In this document: positions 1-3,272 of the stretch, in pieces
Position numbering within the stretch: the first letter of the stretch is position 1
Layout: every line of letters starts with the position of its first letter
NCBI GenBank assembly: GCA_964513365.1
Contig: CAZEMH010000020.1
Span: 1-7,070 of the forward strand
Origin: DAOVIY01 sp964513365
GTDB taxonomy: Bacteria; Patescibacteriota; Minisyncoccia; UBA6257
Length of the DNA stretch: 7,070 bases
Direction of reading: 5' to 3'
Made by a program: the position numbers and the translations under genes
The notes under the pieces: model-generated
What the model was told of the DNA's origin: nothing
The model's input: the letters and a program-made list of their open reading frames with translations, nothing else
Database searches by the model: none

Positions 1-519
1 AGTTTGCTTTTAACATTATTCTTCCGTTATTTCAGGCCAATTATTGAAGCTGGCTATCTTTATATTGCGCAACCTCCCTTGTACCGCATTCAAAAAGGGA
101 AAGAATTTCATTATGCCTATACAGAGACAGAGAAACAGAAAGTATTAGAAAGAATACAAGACGTAGTGGAAGAAAAAAAGGAAAAATCTTCTAAATCTAA
201 AGTTAGAAAATTAAAATTAGTTGAAGAAGGCAAAAGCGAGGCTGTTTTAGCCGTAGAAAAAGACGAGTCTTCTAAAGATAGTCATGACAAACTAATGAAA
301 GGAATCTCTATTCAGCGATATAAAGGATTGGGAGAAATGAATCCTGATCAATTATGGGACACAACAATGGATCCTGAGAAAAGAGTTTTAAAACAAGTTA
401 CTATTGAAGACGCAGAAGAAGCAGATAGATTATTTGATATTTTAATGGGAAAAGAGGTTTTACCAAGAAAAAAATTCATTCAAGCTTATGCCAAAAAAGT
501 AAGAAATTTGGACATATAA
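1..519 (+). CDS. gyrB: DNA gyrase subunit B, C-terminal part (5' truncated by window)
   Basis: The reading frame is open from base 1, so the gene starts upstream; the TTG at base 4 is internal. GyrB is the ATPase/TOPRIM subunit of the A2B2 gyrase that introduces negative supercoils. Visible are the end of the TOPRIM region (LLLTLFFRYFRPIIEAGYLY then IAQPPLYRI), the hallmark IQRYKGLGEMNPDQLW followed by DTTMDPEKR, and the C-terminal signature LPRKKFIQAYAKKVRNLDI. The catalytic Glu and DxD metal motif lie outside the window. Between the PLYRI block and the RYKGLGEM block is a Lys/Glu/Ser-rich stretch of roughly 50 residues (bases about 165-295) that looks longer and more charged than in common GyrBs. 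ParE is the paralogous alternative, but the RNLDI ending favours GyrB. It ends 40 bases before rpsP. Confidence 0.95.
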   Translation, partial: SLLLTLFFRYFRPIIEAGYLYIAQPPLYRIQKGKEFHYAYTETEKQKVLERIQDVVEEKKEKSSKSKVRKLKLVEEGKSEAVLAVEKDESSKDSHDKLMKGISIQRYKGLGEMNPDQLWDTTMDPEKRVLKQVTIEDAEEADRLFDILMGKEVLPRKKFIQAYAKKVRNLDI

Positions 520-521
520 GA

Positions 522-550
522 TTGACTTTTAAGACATTTTCAATTAGGAT
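522..550 (+). promoter_or_regulatory. Possible weak promoter / ribosome binding site before rpsP
   Basis: TTGACT (522-527), a 17-base spacer and TAGGAT (545-550) give a fair -35 and a poor -10. The same AGGA (546-549) lies 10 bases before the ATG at 560 and could be a weak Shine-Dalgarno sequence instead. If it is a -10, transcription would begin almost at the start codon. With only a 40-base gap, read-through from gyrB is equally possible. Confidence 0.3.
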
Positions 551-559
551 ATAAAAACT

Positions 560-1162
560 ATGTTAACTTTACGATTTCAAAGACAAGGGAAAAAAAGAGA
601 TTTTATTTTTCGGATTATAGCAGTAGATTCTAAGACTGCTGTTAATAGTGGTAAATCAAAAGAGATTTTAGGGTGGTGGGATCCAAGGATAAATAAATTT
701 GAATTAAAGAAAGAAAGGATTCTTTATTGGATTAGCCAAGGGGCTCAACCTTCAGATTCTTGCTACAATCTTTTAGTACGAGCAAAAATCATTGAAGGCA
801 AGAAAAGGCCAATTACTATTAGAAAGAAAAAAGTGAAAGAAGAAAAAACTGAAACTGGGGAAAAGACAAAGCAAGCGCCAGCAACTGAAGAAAAAGTTGA
901 AGAAAAAGCAGAAGAGGCAAAACTTGATGAAAAAGTAGAAGAAAAAGCTGCTGAAGAAACAAAAGATGAGGTAAAGCCAGAAGAAAAAGCTGAAGAAAAA
1001 TCTGAAGAGAAAGTTGAGGAAAAGAAAGAGGAAGTTAAGGAGGAAATAAAGGAAGAGCAAAAAACCGGGGAAGTTAAAGCAGAGGTAAAGGAGGGGGCTA
1101 AAGAAGACATAAAAGAGAAGGCTGAAAAAGAGAAAACGCTAGAACAAAAAACAGAAAAATAA
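560..1162 (+). CDS. rpsP: 30S ribosomal protein bS16 with long Lys/Glu-rich C-terminal tail
   Basis: bS16 binds 16S rRNA and helps assemble the 30S body. Residues 1-80 are a canonical S16 domain: MLTLRFQRQGKKRDFIFRII, AVDSKTAVNSGKSKEILGWW, and YWISQGAQPSDS then LLVRAKIIEG. The family is usually about 75-110 residues; this protein has 200. The extra part (about 90-200) is low-complexity EEK/KVEE repeats, probably a charged helix or disordered tail exposed on the ribosome. The reading frame stays open and ends at a strong terminator, so the tail looks genuine. A reverse-strand ORF over the tail is a compositional shadow. In many bacteria rpsP heads rpsP-rimM-trmD-rplS, but here a terminator follows, so the gene ends its unit. 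Start: the ATG at 560 gives the standard S16 N-terminus. Confidence 0.95.
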   Translation: MLTLRFQRQGKKRDFIFRIIAVDSKTAVNSGKSKEILGWWDPRINKFELKKERILYWISQGAQPSDSCYNLLVRAKIIEGKKRPITIRKKKVKEEKTETGEKTKQAPATEEKVEEKAEEAKLDEKVEEKAAEETKDEVKPEEKAEEKSEEKVEEKKEEVKEEIKEEQKTGEVKAEVKEGAKEDIKEKAEKEKTLEQKTEK

Positions 1163-1185
1163 CATTATTTACTAATGGCAAGAAC

Positions 1186-1211
1186 AAAAATCGCCTATCA
1201 GGCGATTTTTT
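1186..1211 (+). terminator. Rho-independent terminator after rpsP
   Basis: A perfect 11-bp stem, AAAAATCGCCT (1186-1196) with AGGCGATTTTT (1200-1210), has a 3-base loop ATC and ends in a T6 run. It begins 23 bases after the rpsP stop. The A-run on the left arm would let it work on the minus strand too. Confidence 0.92.
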
Positions 1212-1215
1212 GTTT

Positions 1216-1234
1216 GCCCTGAGCCTGTCGAAGG
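1216..1234 (+). repeat. REP-like imperfect dyad GCCCTGAGCCTGTCGAAGG
   Basis: The 19-base GC-rich string stands out in AT-rich intergenic DNA. Its flanks CCT...AGG and the inner GAGC/TCG core form an imperfect dyad. From memory, near-identical strings of the form CCTGAGC(C/T)TGTCGAAGG occur as dispersed intergenic repeats in many bacterial genomes. Only one copy is seen here, so the repeat status is recalled, not demonstrated. Confidence 0.5.
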
Positions 1235-1246
1235 AATATAATAAAA

Positions 1247-1273
1247 ATGACATTAGTTTTGATAAAATATAAT
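1247..1273 (+). promoter_or_regulatory. Promoter of the exonuclease gene
   Basis: A perfect -10 TATAAT (1268-1273) is preceded at a short 15-base spacing by ATGACA (1247-1252, 5/6 match to TTGACA). Transcription would begin near 1280, only about 7 bases before the ATG at 1287. No Shine-Dalgarno sequence fits in that space, suggesting near-leaderless translation. Confidence 0.55.
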
Positions 1274-1286
1274 ATTTATAAATAAG

Positions 1287-1835
1287 ATGAAACAGGAAAA
1301 AACAACACATATTTTTGAAAGACCAATTGCTATTACTGATGTTGAAACTACTGGGCTTGATTTTGCAATTCAAGAAATTATTGAAATCGGATTAGTAGTA
1401 ATTAATCAGAAAACGCTGGAAATTATAGATACTCTTAATGTTAAAGTAAAGCCTGAACATATTGAAACAGCAGATGCATTTGCGTTAAAGATAAATGGGT
1501 ATAATGAAACTGATTGGGAAAACGCCATAACACTTAAAGAAGCTATGTCTCTTTATAGTGAAAAAACAAAAGACGCTATATTTTGCGCTCATAATATGAC
1601 TTTTGATTGGTCCTTTATTTTTGAAGCGTTTAGAAAAACTGGGATTAAAAACCAAATGGACCATCATCGCATTGACCTTTTTACCATGATATGGATGAAA
1701 CTTCGGAATTCAAATTTTGAAAAATTCAATTTAAATGAAGTGGCAAAGAAGCTTGGGGTTCCAGAAGAGCCAATGCCTCATCGAGCTATAAACGGAACAA
1801 TGACTGCTTATGAAATATACAAGAGGTTGGTTTGA
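1287..1835 (+). CDS. DnaQ-like DEDDh 3'-5' exonuclease
   Basis: A free-standing RNase T/DnaQ-superfamily exonuclease of 182 residues, expected to remove nucleotides from DNA or RNA 3' ends with two metal ions in proofreading, repair or RNA trimming. Exo I is TDVETTG (D18, E20), exo II is AHNMTFDWSF (D107), and exo III has the family histidine in MPHRAINGTMTAYE (H165). The usual Asp five residues after that histidine (HxAxxD) is Gly here (G170), so one of the four acidic ligands seems absent. E176 is the nearest acidic residue, but its spacing is wrong. No polymerase domain is attached, and the length fits stand-alone exonucleases. The ATG at 1287 lies 17 residues before the first catalytic Asp, which is a normal offset. 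Substrate cannot be told from sequence. Its terminator is unclear; small hairpins follow at 1834-1871. Confidence 0.88.
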   Translation: MKQEKTTHIFERPIAITDVETTGLDFAIQEIIEIGLVVINQKTLEIIDTLNVKVKPEHIETADAFALKINGYNETDWENAITLKEAMSLYSEKTKDAIFCAHNMTFDWSFIFEAFRKTGIKNQMDHHRIDLFTMIWMKLRNSNFEKFNLNEVAKKLGVPEEPMPHRAINGTMTAYEIYKRLV

Positions 1836-1886
1836 TAGATTCTATCATGATATTAATCCGTAGGCAGGATTTTAGCCCCAATTAAG

Positions 1887-1895
1887 TTATCCACA
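1887..1895 (+). promoter_or_regulatory. Consensus DnaA box TTATCCACA
   Basis: An exact match to the strongest DnaA-binding 9-mer lies 7 bases upstream of the -35 at 1903. A second match to the looser TTATNCACA form occurs at 2503-2511 inside the broken toxin gene. Two sites do not make an origin. Binding here could influence the downstream promoter, but a chance match is possible. Confidence 0.35.
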
Positions 1896-1902
1896 ATTTT
1901 AC

Positions 1903-1931
1903 TTGACACAGATAAATTTTGTTTGTAAAAT
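1903..1931 (+). promoter_or_regulatory. Strong consensus-like promoter upstream of repeat copy 1 and the TA module
   Basis: A perfect -35 TTGACA (1903-1908), an ideal 17-base spacer and -10 TAAAAT (1926-1931, 5/6). Transcription should start near 1938, about 14 bases before the structured element at 1952. The element and the antitoxin start at 2091 would then share a leader of about 150 bases. It is the best promoter in the window by match to the consensus. Confidence 0.72.
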
Positions 1932-1951
1932 TAGCATAGAAAATTAAATTT

Positions 1952-2018
1952 AAACGGTGGGGATAGTTCTTAGGATCTTTTTACAGGGTTCTGAAGAGTT
2001 TTAGCCCCACCGTTTTTT
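1952..2018 (+). terminator. Terminator-like fold A:A' with T6 tract, copy 1
   Basis: The 11-bp A:A' stem with a GC-rich core ends in TTTTTT (2013-2018). The 42-base loop is long for an intrinsic terminator and contains arm B. Because it lies downstream of the promoter at 1903-1931 and upstream of the antitoxin, it could cut transcription short before the toxin-antitoxin genes. Confidence 0.5.
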
Positions 2019-2047
2019 CTTTTCAGAGCCCTGTAAAAAGATTCTGG
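1952..2047 (+). repeat. Structured repeat element, copy 1 (interleaved stems A-B-A'-B')
   Basis: Arm A (1952-1962, AAACGGTGGGG) pairs perfectly over 11 bp with A' (2005-2015, CCCCACCGTTT). Arm B (1970-1998) pairs with B' (2019-2047) over 29 consecutive positions with no mismatch, 5 of them G-U. The order A-B-A'-B' is pseudoknot-like. However, only 7 bases link A to B, too few to span a 29-bp helix, so the full stems should be alternatives. A:A' is followed by T6; in the B:B' fold, A' and that T-run lie in the 20-base hairpin loop. Copy 2 starts at 2581 in the same orientation, and the first 73 bases of the two copies differ at one position. It is probably a leader RNA or attenuator, or a small non-autonomous repeat. 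I do not recognise the family. Confidence 0.8.
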
Positions 2048-2053
2048 AGAGAA

Positions 2054-2081
2054 TTGATTTTTAGTTTTATTGTGGTAAAAT
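2054..2081 (+). promoter_or_regulatory. Second promoter, immediately before the antitoxin gene
   Basis: TTGATT (2054-2059, 4/6), a 16-base spacer and TAAAAT (2076-2081, 5/6). The predicted start is near 2088, within a few bases of the ATG at 2091. This would give a leaderless antitoxin message that bypasses the structured element. No Shine-Dalgarno sequence precedes the ATG. Confidence 0.5.
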
Positions 2082-2090
2082 TAATAACAT

Positions 2091-2309
2091 ATGGCAAAAG
2101 TTATTACAATTTCAAAAAAATTAGCTAAAGAAGGTGAATTGGTTTTAGTTCCTCGTTCTAAATACAGGGAGTATTTAATGTTGGAAAAAATAATACCGCT
2201 TGTAAAACTTAGTAAATTTGAGAAAAAAGCAATAAAACAAAGCAGGAAAGAAATAAAAAACGGTGAAAGCATTAGTCTTAACCGTTTGAAGAATGAATTG
2301 GGATGTTAA
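2091..2309 (+). CDS. Putative type II antitoxin (Phd/RelB-like)
   Basis: A 72-residue protein whose layout fits an antitoxin. The N-terminal part (about 1-35: VITISKKLAKEGELVLVPRS, then KYREYL) resembles the strand-rich DNA-binding half of Phd/AbrB-type antitoxins. A Lys/Glu-rich helix follows (about 36-58), and the end, NGESISLNRLKNELG, would bind and neutralise the toxin. Identity is inferred chiefly from size and from the RelE-like frame that starts 17 bases before its stop codon, the usual overlapping antitoxin-toxin order that couples translation. Such antitoxins normally repress their own promoter. Both nearby promoters (1903-1931, 2054-2081) are candidates, but no clear operator palindrome was found at either. 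The exact family is uncertain. It has no Shine-Dalgarno sequence; the start is the first ATG after the -10. Confidence 0.7.
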   Translation: MAKVITISKKLAKEGELVLVPRSKYREYLMLEKIIPLVKLSKFEKKAIKQSRKEIKNGESISLNRLKNELGC

Positions 2310-2555
2310 AATCGCGAAAAGAGTTCAAAAACAAATAAAGGTATTTCCTAAAAAGGACACAACTCGTATTCTAATTTCTTTAGACCGATTAGTAAAAATC
2401 CTTATCAAGGGGATATAGAAAAAATAGAAGGAGAAAAGAATACCTGGCGTAAACGAGTTGGATCATATAGAGTACTTTATGAAGGATTCCCTAAACAAAA
2501 GTTTATTCACATATTGAATATTCAAAGGAGAACCTCAGTAGCTTATAGACATTGA
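2293..2555 (+). pseudogene. RelE/ParE-type toxin, broken by a -1 frameshift
   Basis: From the ATG at 2293 the frame reads MNWDVKIAKRVQKQIKVFPK and on to LDRLVK, the first helices of a RelE/ParE toxin, then meets TAG at 2416-2418 after 41 codons. The family continues in the -1 frame from 2397: NPYQGDIEKIEGEKNTWRKR, VGSYRVLYEG, and after a short gap FIHILNIQRRTSVAYRH, ending at TGA 2553-2555. The NPYxGDIxKxxG and WRxRVGxYRVxYE patterns are characteristic. The joined protein would have 87 residues, normal for the family. The break lies in an A5 run (2394-2398); one more A would restore the frame. RelE members cleave mRNA at the ribosome, while ParE members poison gyrase; which applies cannot be told. 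It may be a real mutation, a sequencing error in a homopolymer, or slippage (the AAA codon at 2395-2397 is preceded by A). Confidence 0.8.
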
Positions 2556-2580
2556 TCTTTTAAAATATGAAATAAAGCAA

Positions 2581-2676
2581 AAACGGTGGGGATAGTTCTT
2601 AGGATCTTTTTGCAGGGTTCTGAAGAGTTTTAGCCCCACCGTTTTTTCTTTTCGGAGCTCTGTAAAAGAGTCTTAA
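2581..2676 (+). repeat. Structured repeat element, copy 2 (interleaved stems A-B-A'-B')
   Basis: Same orientation as copy 1 and 629 bases downstream. A (2581-2591) and A' (2634-2644) are identical to copy 1 and again run into T6 (2642-2647). B (2599-2627) pairs with B' (2648-2676) at 28 of 29 positions, with C2606-A2669 the only mismatch. B differs from copy 1 at one base and B' at nine, all transitions; eight of the nine B' changes keep a pair, some as G-U. It starts 26 bases after the toxin stop and ends 17 bases before the next ATG. It may terminate the toxin-antitoxin transcript or act in the leader of the membrane-protein gene. A TAAAAT at 2561-2566 could start a transcript just ahead of it, but no -35 is evident. 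Confidence 0.8.
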
Positions 2677-2679
2677 AAT
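2674..2679 (+). promoter_or_regulatory. Possible -10 box before the membrane-protein gene
   Basis: TAAAAT (5/6) overlaps the last bases of arm B' of repeat copy 2 and lies 14 bases before the ATG at 2694. The only -35 candidate at good spacing, TTCGGA (2651-2656), matches at 3 of 6 positions. There is no Shine-Dalgarno sequence, so a near-leaderless start is possible. Confidence 0.3.
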
Positions 2680-2693
2680 TTTAGAAACAAAAA

Positions 2694-3239
2694 ATGAAAC
2701 ATAAAAAAAGAAATATAAAATTTTTTCAATCGCGGTATTTTATTGTTTTTGTTATATTTTTAATTTTAGGGCTAGTTATAAGTTGGTTAGCCTGGTATTT
2801 TAGTGCAGAAGTACGGCAAGCTCGACAATATAAAAAAGATTCAGAGCTTTTTGTTAGAAAGATTCAGAAACAAGAAAAAGAATATACAGATGACACTTAT
2901 GGCGGAGAGACGCCTAAAGAAACATATGAGATGTTCTTAGAAGCTTTAAAAATGGAAGATATTGATTTAGCGAGTAAATATTTTATTTTAGACAAACAAG
3001 CAGAATACAAACAATTTTTTACTGATATTAAAAATAATAATAAATGGGATGAAATGATTGAGGATTTGTTAAATCCTGATAATCAGAAAGGAGAGATGAA
3101 GGAAAATGATACATATGTTATTCGTATTTATAATGATCAGGATTATTTGATTGCTCAGGCTGTCTTAAAAATACCATCAAATTTTATTACAACAGACAAA
3201 AAGGTGGCCACTAAAATTTGGAAAATAATAGAATTTTAA
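2694..3239 (+). CDS. Single-pass membrane-anchored protein of unknown function
   Basis: The 181 residues start with a basic stretch (KHKKRNIKFFQSR). One hydrophobic helix follows at about 15-36 (FIVFVIFLILGLVISWLAWYF), whose length and lack of a cleavage-like end suggest an uncleaved anchor. Next come a charged helix (about 40-64) and a soluble extracytoplasmic domain (about 65-181) with YGGETPKETYEMFLEALKME then DIDLASKYF. A helix of this 'short-lived in the population of domains' type followed by alternating strands resembles small NTF2-like/DUF4878-type domains; that comparison is tentative. No catalytic motif is visible. It lies 33 bases upstream of the large exported protein with no convincing terminator between them, so the two may be co-transcribed and act together at the cell surface. 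Confidence 0.75.
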   Translation: MKHKKRNIKFFQSRYFIVFVIFLILGLVISWLAWYFSAEVRQARQYKKDSELFVRKIQKQEKEYTDDTYGGETPKETYEMFLEALKMEDIDLASKYFILDKQAEYKQFFTDIKNNNKWDEMIEDLLNPDNQKGEMKENDTYVIRIYNDQDYLIAQAVLKIPSNFITTDKKVATKIWKIIEF

Positions 3240-3240
3240 T

Positions 3241-3262
3241 AACTTAAAACTATCTAAGTTTT
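3241..3262 (+). other. Small AT-rich hairpin between two envelope genes
   Basis: AACTTA (3241-3246) and TAAGTT (3255-3260) are perfect reverse complements around an 8-base loop. AAAACT (3246-3251) with AGTTTT (3257-3262) is an overlapping alternative. The stems are short and AT-only or nearly so, and no T-run follows, so it is unlikely to terminate. TATATC (3264-3269) just after it may be a weak -10 before the ATG at 3273. Confidence 0.25.
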
Positions 3263-3272
3263 CTATATCTAT

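Noticed and set aside
763..1110. Long reverse-strand ORFs opposite the rpsP tail (Ser/Phe-rich)
   Set aside because: They mirror the GAA/AAA-rich codons of the bS16 tail, giving Phe/Ser low complexity with no domain and no promoter.
1834..1871. Terminator of the exonuclease gene
   Set aside because: Hairpins GATAG/CTATC (1834-1846) and AATCC/GGATT (1856-1871) have only 5-bp stems, and the second is followed by just a few Ts. Too weak to call.
2397..2555. Separate small gene made from the second half of the toxin
   Set aside because: It has no plausible start codon before the conserved NPYQGD block, and it aligns as the direct continuation of the 2293 frame.
1952..2676. Integron attC sites flanking a TA cassette
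   Set aside because: The arms are interleaved, not nested as in attC, and the AAC/GTT ends do not fit RYYYAAC and GTTRRRY. No integrase is in view.
1952..2676. Insertion sequence or CRISPR array from the paired repeats
   Set aside because: There is no transposase or cas gene, only two copies, and the 533-base gap between them holds a TA module rather than a spacer.
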